DNA of 64,000 nt from Euonymus europaeus (taxonomy: Eukaryota; Streptophyta; Magnoliopsida; Celastrales; Celastraceae): NCBI GenBank assembly GCA_963580455.1, contig OY756961.1, positions 20,069,001 to 20,133,000 of the forward strand, in the 5' to 3' direction. The position numbers were made by a program, and so were the translations under genes. The notes below the pieces were generated by a model. It ran no database searches. It worked only from the letters and a program-made list of their open reading frames with translations, and was not told where the DNA came from. Below are positions 11,395-24,487 of this stretch, piece after piece (positions within the stretch are counted from its first letter, which is position 1; each line of letters begins with the position of its first letter).

Positions 11395-12589
11395 AAATTA
11401 AACTCTCCGTGAAATTTTCTTCCCAATTTTCAACATGTGTTAAGAAAGGTGTTTTTGGTTATTAATTTTTTAGATTTTTCTGATTATAAACTGTGCTATT
11501 TGTATGATTATATTTGTTGTTGTTTTTAGATATATATAGCAACACCTTGAAAAAAATTAGGTGAATATTTAATAAAATTGTCGGTTAGTTAGATATTTGT
11601 GAAGAGGATATGTCATTACTAAACTTTCTATTTTCAAGAATGGTTTTTTTTTTTCTTCTTTGTTTTCTAAAAAAAAAAAAAAAAGTTTTCCTTTCTTTCA
11701 TAAAAAAAATATTTTTTTTTCTTCTCAAAAACAAAAAGAAATGATTTTTCTTTTTGATGATTTCTAGATTCTCTCTTGATGAGTTGTGATTTTCTAACGG
11801 TCTGTTTTTTGTTTTAAAATGGTAATTTTTAGAGAATGTCTGCTACTTTGTAAGTTATTAACGAATGAAACTGTCGGTTACTAAAAAAACAATTCGATGA
11901 CGCTTAAAATTGGATGATCTCGATGTTGTCATTTAGTCAAGTTAGCATCGACAAAGAACTTGTCGATTGCCTGCGCAAAAGGAAATGTGAGCTATGGAAT
12001 CTCCAAAGTGAATTTCTAGAACGATCCAGTGATCAAGTTAGTGGATTGATTATTTGGGAGTTAGGTATGTTCGGTACTCAAAGCTTTCACCTATTAGTAA
12101 TCTAAAATTTGAAAATTAAAAATTCTGAACTGTTTACTTGGCTTGAAGGGGCCCCTTTTATATGAGTTTGAGTGAGTTTGAACTGTTTACATGGTATTGC
12201 TTGATTTAGGTCCTCACAGTGCCTTGCTTGGCAGCTCAGAGTGGCATGTTTGATACCCAAGCATGGATCTTACCTTGTTATTTAAGTTTGCCTTGGTTAT
12301 CTTTCTATCACTTAGCATCCCTCTTCGCATAGATTTCATTCCCAAACCCATAACACCATCAACAAAGCTTATGAAAAACTCACTATGGAACACAATTGTG
12401 ATCTTCTAGTCTATGGACTTGCACATTGCAACAAGGAGGTTACTGCCCATGTTGCCAAACCAAGTCTTATCAGCTTTTGCTATCCATAGTTGGGGAGACT
12501 GAGTGTAAGCATCTACCCAAAATTCACTCAGTCTTTCACTCTAGCAATTCTATATACATGAACTACAACTACGAAAATCCACGTCACTT
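11395..12589. other. Intergenic region downstream of SRT1
   Basis: T-rich and A-rich homopolymer DNA from 11400 to 11760, then more balanced sequence. The part next to 12590 should carry the SRT1 3' UTR (minus strand). No other gene is recognised; a 63-codon open frame at 11914 resembles nothing I know. Confidence 0.4.
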
Positions 12590-15500
12590 CTAATATCTCG
12601 ACTTCCGTTTACGCCCTTCCGATCGCTTCCGAGAAATTTTGGTGGCATTCAAAGTATCAATCTGCTTCTTCACATCACCATTACTGATAGAAACGGAATC
12701 ATATGTTTTGAGGTTTGTAACAGTGGCATAGTCCATGACCTGAGAGCTTGGGGCCGGAATGGCTTTTCTTTCAATAAGTTCATTCTGTCCACAACGTCCA
12801 TTCTGAATCGCAGTGTTTCTCAGCTCTCTAAATATAGCATCCCTGTCGAGGCTACAAGAGCCAGTCGAAACCTGCATGGTTGTGAGGCCTTCATTAATAC
12901 GTAAGAATGATCATTTCAAGCACTCAGAAAAACACCATTTGAACTTGAAAAGAGGAGATTGATTTCAGTTTCTCACCTTAAAATCAAATGGGATATTAAC
13001 TTGGGTGTGCAAGCAGCCACAACCATCACTGAAGTTTAGTTGCAACACAATTTCAAACGCTTCATTTGGTGAAGTCCTCCTGATATACAAATGAAAGGAA
13101 AGGAAGCATTAGAGCAGGAAATATTGAATATATGTCAACCAAAATGGCTATCAACCTACCTGTGGGCCGTGGAAGAACAATTACTAAGAAAAATCTTATC
13201 TACCTACCCACAACTTCGGTTTTCAAAACCATTCTTTTGAAATTAACTATAAATCATCAAACTATGCATCTTTTCTTAAAATCTTATGAAATATCTTCAA
13301 AAGGGTACTCATCGCAAAAACAAGGCAATAGAGTTTAATTGAATAAGAAAGAAATTTTGTGAAATCTATTCAATAACCCATCTAACTTTTCTAAGCTCGG
13401 TTGCTCCACATATTCAAGAAAGTACCAAGCTTGAGCTTGATGAAAATCTGTGTCCACTTCATGGAACCAATCAAAGTAAAGTGTAGAATGGACTTTAGGT
13501 AAGAGTGGAGTTACCTTTTTAGCAAAAATGGCTGCTCAAACAGACTGGCTGGTTTATACTTTTGTGTATCCGAGAAAGAAACCTAAGATACAGACGGGAC
13601 AGAAATGTTGTAAGGAAAGGCTAATGATAGAATATAGATTAAGATTTAGTCATTAGCAAATTACAATGCCTCATCTAAGGAGCTCCTGTGGTCTAGTGGG
13701 AGCCAAGTCCTTACACTTCCACAAAGTGCAAGGTAGAATTCTCCTCCCTCAAAAATTAAGAATTAACCCCATGACTTATCAGAAACAAGAAAAAACAAAG
13801 AAGACAATTACAATGCCTCACTTAGAAGGGCTATTCATGATCAAAGTAATATTATACAGTAACACCAGCAAGTAGACCCCTCCAGCAATTTTTCCACTTG
13901 CCATGGCAGAACTTTGGAGAATCTATTCGGATCCAAATTGAGGGACAACCCACATAAGGCTTAAGGAAGTGGGCCATTAAAAATTGCTTAAAAATACAAG
14001 GGAAGCATGCGACAAATTGCATTATGTGTTCATAATTCCATATAAACTACAAGTCAGTGATTAGAATCCAACAAAGGTCAAACTTCTTGTAAACAAAACC
14101 TTTGTAACTGAAGATAACTAGGTATTTCTGCTTAAGGAAAATGCATATCAGAACATAAATTCACCTCAACAGATTTGACGAATGGCAATTGAGCTTTGAG
14201 CCCATGTACACTTGCCAGGCGGAGGGTCCAGTTCACATGTCTTTCATCTGTAATGCAATTGAAAGGACTGTATGAGCAGTCAATCAAACCTTAGTTACCT
14301 ATGGACTCTTGATACGAATCTAAGAAACATTCTTGTTTAAGATATTGAGATGTTATCAGAGAAGAAAAGTCATACTGAGGGAATTTGCTGAATCAACACA
14401 TCCACACGAATCAATAATTTTTTCCCAAAAAAAAATGAAGAAGATCCCTTAACCCTGTTGTGTTCTACAGAGGTTAAACATAATTTGACCAAAAAGACAA
14501 AGCTAATCTCAAACTTTGTTTCCACATCAATAGCAACCAAAGGTCAGAAAGTTCATCCACACAAAACAAAAACACAAGGCGTTAGGCACAGTACTGCTAC
14601 ACTACCGCTACTTAGATTTCTGATTGTAACCTAAAAGATGGTCCACTGGAGAGACAAAAAGCAGTGTACAACTTGTGTGCAAGTCTTGTTCTTTCTGTCC
14701 TGGAAAAGTGACTCATGTAAAACATACAAATCAAGAGGAAGTTAAGTTCAAATCAAAAGGAAGTTACCCGCGCTCAAGGACTGAGTTATGATGATCTGAA
14801 AAAGGTCAATCCTGACATATGGAGGAATCCGGAGATTAAGCAAATCTATGACTCCTGCGACGACCTGTTTTCACATAAATAATTTGAGTTTTTTTGCTAA
14901 CCTTAGTTAACAATATGATAAATATATATCCCTGATAATGAGCAGATGAAGTCTTGGTATACTTAAACATACAGCATTGACTGAAAGTCTATGAAAAAGA
15001 ATGTTAATTGTCACTCCAGGCACTAGACAGTAAACAAAACCTAAATATATTGATGAAAAAAATGTATTTCAAAACAAACCTAGGCTACTTCTAAAGTTTA
15101 AAGAGATTTTCGAGCTTGCAGAGGGAATGGTACATCAAATTTATTTCAAAATTTCATAACAGAAGGTCGTGGAGAAAGAGGGAGAGAGGAGTGACTTGTG
15201 AGACGACAGAAATTATAAATTGCAATAAACTAGAAATCCATGCAGCAATATAAATTCCATTACCTTATCCACAAAGCCATGGATCACCAAACTGGCTCTC
15301 TTGTCCTTCGGAGTACTCTGCAAAAAAACACGAGTCAGTTTACTTGAAATATGAAAGATTAGGCACAACGCAGAAGACTCCAGTCTCAGTATACTAATCC
15401 TCTGACAAGAGACAGTGATGACCCAACATCACACCCAGGACAAATAGTACCCTAAAAATTGTATCTTGCATGAAATTATTTCCTTTACTTATGATTCATG

Positions 15501-18500
15501 AATGTGGTAAAGATATTCGTGCACAAATAACCAGAAGCACCTTAAATTTTCTAGCTAGTCAGGTCCATTCCCTTCTAAACTTTTTTGCAAGTATAGTTTA
15601 TTGCCTTACCTATGTCAACTAGATTAAAAATTTAGTTAGATTACAGAGATGACACTCCCGGATAATATATGGACAAAAACCTTTTATCATATTCATCACA
15701 CTGCCTTAAATGAAGTTTGGATTGGCTTCATCCAATAGGACAATCCAGCAATGCTACAGCTTTCCGGCCATTTAAAATAGTTCTTTTTCCTAGATTTTTC
15801 TATTATGGGGATATCATATTTTTCAAAGCATTCAAGCACACTGCATACTCATGAATCTTAAGACTGCATGTTCTAATAGCTGTTCACACGCATTAAACTT
15901 CAGGTAGACTTATATAATACTGTCATATACGCACATTAACAAAGCACATCACTAGTAAAATATGATATCACAGACCTCATAGGTGATAATTAGAACTAAA
16001 TGGACTGGCCTGCCCAAGAGCCAAAAATGTTTCATTTGCTATGTTATAACAACCTGGCCCAATACTTTTGAGGTTTAAAATGCTTTGCTAATTGGGTTCA
16101 TGATTTTATCATGAAAGAATATGGTTTAGGTCCCAGTTTCCCATGTATGGATGTGGAATGGGATATCACGTGCATTACTCATATATTAACAAGAAGAGTA
16201 ATCATGTAGAAAAAGAGATATTCAGACCATCTAAATGATTTCCGAAGGGAAATAGAATTGGTACTTCCAATAGAGTACCTTGTGTTCCAGAAAAACAAAA
16301 AGGATCAGTAATTGTAATATTGTATTATTCAAATTAGAGGAAATACCTGAAGATTTACTATTACAATCTTCCCACCACCATGAAGGCACTTCAGTGGGAG
16401 GTTGCATGCAGGAGTTATCTGCAAACTGTGCAGAGCAGTAATGTATTGACCATCAAATAAAAAATGCACAAAGTTACAACAACCTGATAAAGTCAGAGGT
16501 TGCATATGATTTCATGAACATATAAAGAACTGTGCTATTTCAGAAAGAAAAGAATGTTATCAACAGAGATATATATGGTAACATTAACTGGACATCATTT
16601 ACCTTGTCCCCAAGCATAATACAACATCTGCCATCTTGCAGTGCTTTTCAGCTGGATCCATCTCCTTTGATGGCAAAGCATCCTGCATTTGTGGGGGTCA
16701 GGTAGGAGAAATGGCAGAGATTTCCTTAAACAAGTCTTTAATGTACAAAAAAGAACAACAATGATCATCCATTACACATACAACTTGAACATTTGGATCA
16801 GATGCTCATCATCAACTCGTTGGATTAGATTTCAACTAAGGAGGCCTTCAAATGAACATATTACCATGAACCAGTCCGCATGTACTTGAAACAATTTATA
16901 TTCTGTTGTTAATGTGAACATCTACTGTGCACTTAAGATTATGATATATCAAATATACAACTCCACAAGAGGATTCTTGAAGTGAGTTCACTTTTAAATG
17001 AGCAATTGAAACAGGTTAAATGCATAATTAAGCACAATATCTCAATACACTTCAGATTAAGTGAACTTTGTAACTATCTACACACCATGCTGCCAAAACA
17101 AATATGGCATTTATCATCTGATGGACATGATCATACAACCTATATATGACTCAAAGGAGATAAACACATAGTGCACAAGGCCAACGAATTTCAATCCACC
17201 TGCTGCTTCAAGATAGAATCCTAAATCTCTCCAGCATGCAGAGAAGTTAGGCTATGTTTGACTAAGAGGGGTAAAAACCATCTGTCAGAGCCAAATTGCC
17301 AATCATTTCAATTCTATTCAAAACTGAATTGCATTGTCTTTCAACTTTCAAGTATCTCAAAGACCTATCAAGTGGTTAATGCTTCAAGGTTGACCCACTT
17401 CACCACTTCATTTGTTAATTACACTTGTTTCCAACTCCATTAGAACAGGCCTATTGCTTTGACTTTGACATGCTACGACATCAAGGAAAAAACATTAAAA
17501 GTTTTAGGCCGCAAATAGAATTTAACCCAGCAAACATAAATGGTACCTCCCAGTCAAGAACTGTATCCTTTAGTTTTGCTCCACATTTTACATCAGAGCA
17601 ACGGCGCGAGGTCTCTTTTAAGCCAATAGTTTCAACCTCAAAGTCCCGCAAATACCTTCACCAGTTAGAAAAATTTTAAACTGAGCATACTGAAGGTAAA
17701 ATTTCCAAAAGAAAAATATAATAGCATAAGGAAACGAAAGTTCTCCACAAATGACAATTTGACTTTGCATTTCCTAAAAAATGGCAGAGACACTAGATAC
17801 AAAAATTGCTTTAAGAAAGGGCATGGCTATTAAACATCAATGCTTACTCGACACCACATGAGGGGCAAGTTTCCAAAAAAGAGTTCCCATGCAGTTCAGC
17901 AAGCTTCTCCCTTGGTATTCCAGACCGAAGATGAAGGCCATCAACATTCTAGCACATGGAAAGCAGCAGGTATTAAAAGCAGACTTAGAATGTTGTTGAT
18001 ATGAATCATTAAGATCCACTTGATGGTAGAGAAAGTGTTAACATGTTTACTTGAAGGATGCAACGAGTAGAATATGAATGTTGGATGTTATCACAATGTA
18101 GTGAAAATTAGATTCTACAACAACTTTCATCTTTACTACAAATAAAGTTGTAAATACATGGCACTATATGCAAATGTGAGCCTATGAATATGTCTCTGAA
18201 TGAACAGGAGCAGAAGTCATCAAATTTCATGGACAATATGGATTTCTAAGGTCATTTAAGAAAACTAACCCTTTCTAAAACTCACATCCTTTCCTAGAAG
18301 GAAGAAATATCATTGGACTTAGCATAATAATAAATGCAGCAGGCAATGAATTCCAGTAACCTAGAGTTCAAGGATAAGGAATTAGTAAAAGAACCAATCA
18401 TCAAGCTTCAAGCTTAGTTTTCCTGATGCAAATAAGTATTATATACATCTATATATAAAAATTAAGAAAACCTACCTGACTAATAATAAACTTTATAATA

Positions 18501-20572
18501 CCAGCTTTCTCTAATTCAACCAAAGCCATGTGAGTCATGCCTGGCATTGCACGATGAAACGGTAATGAAGCTTCAGGTAAAGGCTTCCCTTCACGCTGCA
18601 ATCGATGAAGGGGATCATAAGAACCACCCAGACAGATTCAAAGAATTGAATAATTGTTCATACATGATGCCTCAATAACATGCGCATTGCATTAGGGACT
18701 TTAGATTTAGAATGCTAAGTCCTACAACACCTGAACAACCTCAAAAATTTTAAAAACTAACCTATATTGGCATTGTTGTAATTTTGATCAGTCATCCCAC
18801 AACAACAAAATCACTCCAAATTGCGCATAAAGTGTCGTGACTCGTGAGTGACCTATGTCTTAGTTGACTTGAGGCTTAAATATCATAGTTAATTACAAAA
18901 ACCTATGCTATGATGACCAACAAAGGGTGTGTGTGTGTGTTATTCTTATTCTTCGCACCATAAAGAATTTCAAGAGTCTCACCTGCAACGTCCAAATTCC
19001 CTTGGGACCTCGGAAATCAGGTATACCACATGAAGTTGATATTCCTGCACCTGTAAACACCACTAGATGCTTACTCTGCAAGTAGAAACAATAAATTTTA
19101 AAAGGCTGCTTAGCATTAGAACATAAAAGATGTAGCTCCCATCAATAAAAAGATCGAGATGTTGCACGTTCGAACCTTCTGTATAATCTTTGCAAGCCGT
19201 TCAATCTGTAAACAACATCAAAACAAGTTGAAACTACATTAAAAAGTAACAATCACTTAAAATCTTATTTCATTATCCATAAGATATTTTGAAAAGAGTT
19301 GCCAGTATGTAAGTTTGAAAATATGTCAAAGAAAAGTATGCAGTGACGTTTAAGGAAGTCTATTGCAAGGCCGGTGATTTTCCTATCTTTGTTGCATATA
19401 ACTTTGTAGATGCAGTGGACGAATTGAAAAGGGGAAGCTCAAATTTTCTAAAATACAAACCCATTCCTGCCCAATAGACTATCAATAGGGATTCTCAGAG
19501 ATAATAATAATCCCCTATTTCTGATGAGCTCACATACACCAACTGGCAACTAGAGCCTAACTGCCAAACATTTTTTCCAGTTTACCTCCATGCTTGATAG
19601 CATCACACTCTTAACAAACTCCCTTCATAAACCCTATAGTAATGTGACCCTAATGCGCCTCTCAGTAAACTATCACTGGAACCTTAAATTTAGCACTATA
19701 CCAACGGATTCCATCCCTAGAGGCTGGCAAAGTGAAAAAAATAAGAAAGAAAATTGACTTTAAAATGAAAAAAATTTCAATATCAATTAGACAGGAAACT
19801 CCATCACAAATCAGAAATATAAAAGGATATCAAGATTAACACAGAGTTCGGAAATTCTATTAGTCAATGATTGAAAATCGAGTATAGCTCCATAAGTTTC
19901 ACAAATAAATCAAAGCTATAAATGTATATGCCCAATATGATCCATGAGAACTGAAGAGATTTTTCACAACTCAAAAATAAACCATTTGGCCATGAAATAA
20001 ATTAAGAGCAATAAAAAATTGCAGTCTACAATGTTGTGAAACTCAAGCATATGAGATTATTCGATAGGCATTCAGAATTTTCAAATGCAATAGCTTCGCT
20101 AGAACCTTTCAACTACAATGTGCTTGACATCTTCATAATAAGATTTCCATAGTCAAATATAATCCATGTATTAGTTCAAACGCCAAACAACAAACAAAAG
20201 AAGAATTCTTTAAATATACAGTCTATACCCAGATCTCATCAACAATAACATTATAGACATCCTAACCAAGTTCCAAAGAAAAACAATCCGACATTGCATG
20301 GAATTTCCACCAAGTTCTATCAAAAAATTTGAGTAATTTTCACGGGTGCTACAGCTTCAAATTGTCATTGGAAGTAATCATTAACCAAGACAAGAAACAA
20401 AGTAAACAAGGATTACATACGAAGGAGTAATCGGAGAACGAAGAATAGGGTAAAAGACACAGAGAAAACCCACTTTCTCTTGCAAAACATTAGATGGGTC
20501 GAATAACTCTGTCATTCCAACGTTGCCCACATCTTCAATGAAAGAGAGCTTATCCGCATAGCCCAGAGACAT
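12590..20572 (-). CDS. SRT1: SIRT6-type NAD+-dependent deacetylase SRT1, 14 exons
   Basis: A class IV sirtuin that removes acyl groups from histone lysines in the nucleus using NAD+. Minus-strand exons: 20572-20474, 19205-19176, 19075-18983, 18595-18476, 17948-17848, 17655-17547, 16682-16603, 16425-16347, 15317-15264, 14864-14768, 14247-14165, 13582-13515, 13079-12977, 12871-12590. All introns are GT-AG and all phases agree; the product is 465 aa against about 473 for Arabidopsis SRT1 (At5g55760). Seen: FTGAGIST (50-57) and GIPDFRGP (60-67) for NAD binding, SQNVDGLH (113-120), catalytic His134 in ELHG, zinc ligands C142, C145, C167 and C172, LGTSLQITP, and a basic [12 protein letters not shown] tail that could be a nuclear signal. 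The start [11 protein letters not shown] matches the family; introns are long, up to 1.27 kb. Confidence 0.95.
13659..13820 (+). mobile_element. tRNA-related SINE in an SRT1 intron, with 15-bp target-site duplication
   Basis: AATTACAATGCCTCA occurs at 13659-13673 and again, identical, at 13806-13820. Between them are 132 bp beginning with a tRNA-like head: TGGTCTAGTGGGAG resembles a pol III A box and GGTAGAATTCTCC a degenerate B box. They end in an A-rich tail (AAACAAGAAAAAACAAAG). This is the layout of a SINE moved by LINE machinery. It lies in the intron between SRT1 exons 11 and 12, opposite to the gene. Confidence 0.65.
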
Positions 20573-20940
20573 GGTAGACAAACACCAATTGCTTCTGGAT
20601 TTACAGGCACACGCACACTCTCTGTCTAGAGCTATCTACAGAATTGATCAAAAGATGGTTTAGAACAGAGTGAAAAGGGGAGGGGACTTTCCATGAGACC
20701 AAATTCACCGAAGTACTTTAATTCAGCATATTAGCCAACAGGTTTTTCTTTTTTTGTGAAGAGACTTTTGTGTCCCTTGTCTAATTTCACCAAAGTGCAT
20801 CTCTTTAATTATTGATTATATTGCTTTTAATGTTCAATTAACACCGCAACATATATATTTACAAAAAACTATTGCAATTACCACAATTGCATATTCACTG
20901 GTTATGAAAGCGTTGGAAGGTCTTTAGTTACGATAATCAT
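20573..20940. other. SRT1 upstream region
   Basis: AT-rich sequence upstream of the SRT1 start codon (minus strand), where its 5' UTR and promoter must lie. No certain TATA box is identified. Confidence 0.35.
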
Positions 20941-21679
20941 TCTCCAGACTCGATCTTGGCTCCTACTATTTTTGCGGTCTTTTGTGATGAGATTTGGAGA
21001 ACACGAAATTTGGCTTTTCATTCGCGTTTGCAGCCCAGCATTGTAAAGTGTTCTGAAGCCCTCCAACAGCGGGTGGATAGTATTGTTCAAGCTTTTTCAT
21101 TGTCCCAATCCTCTGTGAGTATTCCATCTGTGCATGACATTGGGGTAGACCAGAATGCCTTTTATATCTATTGTGACGCTGCCTTTAATCAAGGCATATC
21201 AGGCCTTGGTATAGCTGCTTATCGCGGATCATCCTTTCTCCTTAATTGGTCCTTTGCTGGGTTTGCTGCGTCGGCAGAAGAAGGAGAACTCTTAGCTATT
21301 TATTTTGCTTTGAAGCTTACTGTGTCTAATAGTTGGTCTTCGATCATTATCCGATCTGATTGTCTAGCGTGCATTTCTAGTTTGAAGGAGGCTCGAATGG
21401 CTCCTAGCTGGTCCCTGTCTTCTTTATTTTTTGATGTTTTAGACTTCATTGTTGTTCAAAAGCTTAGTGTTTCTTGGGAATGGATCCCTCGAACTCTTAA
21501 CTCTCAGGCTCATAGATTAGCGCTCCAGGCTTTCCAACAAGCCTTGGCTAATTGCTCTAGTCTGAGTTTGTTATCTTTGATGTATTTCTCCTTCTAGTTG
21601 TTCTTTGAACTCTTATTTTGTTAATGCTAGTGTCTCTTTCCTTGCCTCTCGGGTAAGGATTGCTTCTATAAAAAAAAAG
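20941..21679 (+). mobile_element. 5'-truncated LINE (L1-type) 3' end with RNase H domain
   Basis: An open frame at 20956-21597 ends in a plant RNase H-like domain (RVT_3 type): YIYCDAAFNQGISGLGIAAY, SAEEGELLAIYFALKL, IIRSDCLACISSL and WEWIPRTLNSQAHRLA supply the D-E-D-D pattern. This domain closes ORF2 in many plant LINEs. A short 3' UTR and an A9 run (about 21671-21679) follow. No reverse transcriptase precedes it, so the copy is 5'-truncated, as usual for LINEs. I found no clear target-site duplication and the left edge is uncertain. A captured host RNase H-like fragment is less likely. Confidence 0.75.
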
Positions 21680-22763
21680 TGATCGTGGATGAAACAAATT
21701 GACCTTAGTTGAATTGAAACATATAGCTACGATTTTAGATCATTGACAATTTTATTTTAACAGCATATGTAATGAAATATATTGTTGCAATTATCAAACT
21801 GTTTACACGTGAAATGATCAACCAATCAAAGTGTGACACATAGCACAATGGGATCGAAAATTACAAATTACATGGCGACACATCGCAGACGGCACTGTCC
21901 GGACACCTCTTGTAGGCATTCGGATGATTTTGCCTAGCATGGAGGCAACGTAAATGAGCCATCCGATCACTCACTTAAGGTGTCCATACACCTTCACAAT
22001 TTTTGCACTTTAAAGTGCGATTTCAGAAGAGAGAAAGAGGAAATTCCAGAGAGAGAGAGAGGAGGAGGAGGAGAAGTAAGGTAAACACTTGATTCTTGGG
22101 ATATTTTAGTTAGGTTTTTGAAGAATCATGGGTGTTTAAGCAAGATTTAGCAAGATCCAACAAGAAACTCAAGATTGAAGTAAGATTCTTGATGTTCCTC
22201 TAACTTAGGGTTTATGGGTTTTGTGAATTATGGGTAGTCTTTGAATGTGATGGAATTAGTGGTTAAATAGATTGATTTAGACTTGCTTATGGTTGCATTT
22301 CTAGATTTAGTTGTGGATTTGAAATGAAATCTTGGATAGTGTGGATTCGAAGATTTGGAAAGTCTTGGGTTAATAAAGATAAATATTTCTTGACTTAATG
22401 AGTTATTTTATGATGAATATGTAAAATTAATGTTATGGTATGTTGATTTGGGAATGACTTTATGTAATAATAGGTTTCGTAGAGGTTGGTGAATACAAGG
22501 TAGAGTATTAGGAATTCATAGCTTGTTCTTGGAGTATGAGGAAGTGAAATTCCACCCTTTTATTTCAATGCCTATTTCCTTCTATTGGAAGTGTTTAAAT
22601 TCTTCGTTGGTCATTGTTATTTCGTTTTTGCCTTAATTGTGCCTGAGGGAGAACAACCTGAATGTATGAACAAATCGTTGGATGATTTGAATGTTATTGC
22701 ATACATTTACATGCTTAATCATCTATTTAGTACGAGTTACTCTTGGACATGCATCATATAATG
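21680..22763. other. Unassigned intergenic DNA
   Basis: A purine-rich GAGAGA...GGAGGAGGAG tract lies at 22028-22075. Beyond it I recognise neither coding potential nor repeat ends. Confidence 0.3.
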
Positions 22764-22771
22764 GTGGGTTA

Positions 22772-23685
22772 CAAAGTTTTGAAAACCAGACCGGTTATCG
22801 AATGGGAAAATTCTTCGGTTCATGGTTCAATGATCCAATCGAGGTTTAACCGTGGTTCAAATCGGGTTCAATGTTATTAATTATTATATATATTTATATA
22901 TTATAACTAATAATTAAAAATTAAAAATATTTTATATTTTATAATACTCATAATAATATAGAAATACAACATTAATATCTCTTTTCATTAAAAAATTCAC
23001 AACTATTCGTAGGTTCTTAAATATTCATTTAACAAAAAAAAATGTCAAATGATAAAACAAATAAAAATTATTTATGAAATCATATAATCATAAATTAAAA
23101 TTAAATATTTATTAAAAATCAAATTAAGAATTATATTAGTGAAACATATGTATATTGCAATCATTTTCATTATCATTATATGAGTCTTTATGTCAAAAAG
23201 TTTAGTTGACAACATGAATATATGAAAAAATTAATTGAAATTTATTGCAATGAATTTTTATTAAATTAAATATTTGAAATAAATATATATTATTTTCTAT
23301 AAATTTAATTAATATATAGAAATACTATATATTTAATTGATGTTTGACTTTAAGTTAATAAACTTTAGAGCGATGATATATTAATATAATGTTTCATCTT
23401 ATATCAGAAAAACTTGTATAGCTTAGTTGGTCTAGAGGACTAGCTTTTAGTAGGAGGTCATGAGTTCTAACCCAACCAAAAGTAACTTTTTCAGAATTTT
23501 TCAACAAAAACCGGCTCAATCGATTTTTGAGGATCGATTGGTTCAACCGGGAATCGGCCAATTCTCACAAAAAAAGGTGGTTCCCAAAATGGCCGGTTCT
23601 CCCTACCCAGATTGGACTGGACAGAGGGCCGATCACTGGTCGAACCAGTCCTACCGGCCGACTCAGTCCGGTTCTGACAACCTTG
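22772..23685. mobile_element. hAT-like MITE (914 bp)
   Basis: The ends CAAAGTTTTGAAAACC and GGTTCTGACAACCTTG form imperfect terminal inverted repeats. They are flanked by GTGGGTTA (22764-22771) and GTAGGTTA (23686-23693), an 8-bp duplication with one mismatch. Subterminal regions repeat the ACCGGTT / GGTTCAACCGGG theme, while the centre is very AT-rich. There is no transposase, and a tRNA-like segment sits near the right end. Confidence 0.65.
23407..23475 (+). repeat. tRNA-like sequence within the hAT-like MITE
   Basis: TAGCTTAGTTGG fits the tRNA A-box consensus exactly, and GAGTTCTAACCC about 40 bp on is a degenerate B box. The stretch folds loosely like a tRNA, but the acceptor stem is not evident and the T-loop is altered. 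It is more likely a SINE head or tRNA relic than a functional tRNA gene. Confidence 0.4.
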
Positions 23686-23693
23686 GTAGGTTA

Positions 23694-24487
23694 TAATCAA
23701 GATTTTGGCACGAAATCAAGTGACTTCCATGTGAGATAACACACTGAGATATCGATGGGCTAATGAATGGTTGATTCTGGGTCTTTTGTGGGGTGGTGAC
23801 GACCACATGTGTAGGTCAACCTTCCTTTGGTTGGGCATTTTTGGTGAGCAAGCTCACAATGTGATATCGATGATTGGGTGCTAGTTGGTTTAACTGGATG
23901 CGACCAAGAAAGGATTGACTTGATGTTTGATATATGTTTTATGTACATGATTAGGATGACATATTGTTGCATACTATTTCCTTTAAAGTTTAGCCTTGAA
24001 GTCAATTACTCATTTCTTTAATGTTCCCTATTGGGCCTTCTGCTCGCCCAATTTCCTTTTCTTTCCCTCTCATATGTGGGTCTAGTTTCAATACAGGGGT
24101 TGCAAATCAGAAGGAGCGTGCTTGACATTGATAGGCCCCTAGAGAGTGTCTAGGACCTAGAGGTTTCGTTAATATTAGTTTTAATTATAGTACTTATCGT
24201 ACTTAGTTTCCTTTAATGTTGTGACTTGTTTATTTGTGCACCTACATGGTGTAGATGATTGGATAATTAGAAGGGTGCTCCGTGTGATCGAGACTCCTAA
24301 GCTGGGTTTGAGGACTACATGTCTTGACTTGTTGATACATGTGTGGTTACCTTTTGATGCTTGGTTGAGTGGACTATATGTCTATGGTTGTGGATTGTAA
24401 ATGTGATTGTGTTAGATGACTTGAGGCCCTGTCTAAGCTTTTGGATTGCATCTGATAATTACATGAATGTGTTAGATGGCCTGAGGC
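23694..24487. other. Unassigned intergenic DNA
   Basis: No gene is recognised. A phrase like GATGACTTGAGGCC...TTGGATTG (around 24415-24450) partly recurs around the next MITE (24475-25085), suggesting a local duplication into which that element inserted. Confidence 0.3.

Noticed and set aside
23407..23475. Functional tRNA gene
   Set aside because: The B box and T-loop are degenerate and no acceptor stem pairs; it is treated as a tRNA-like repeat.
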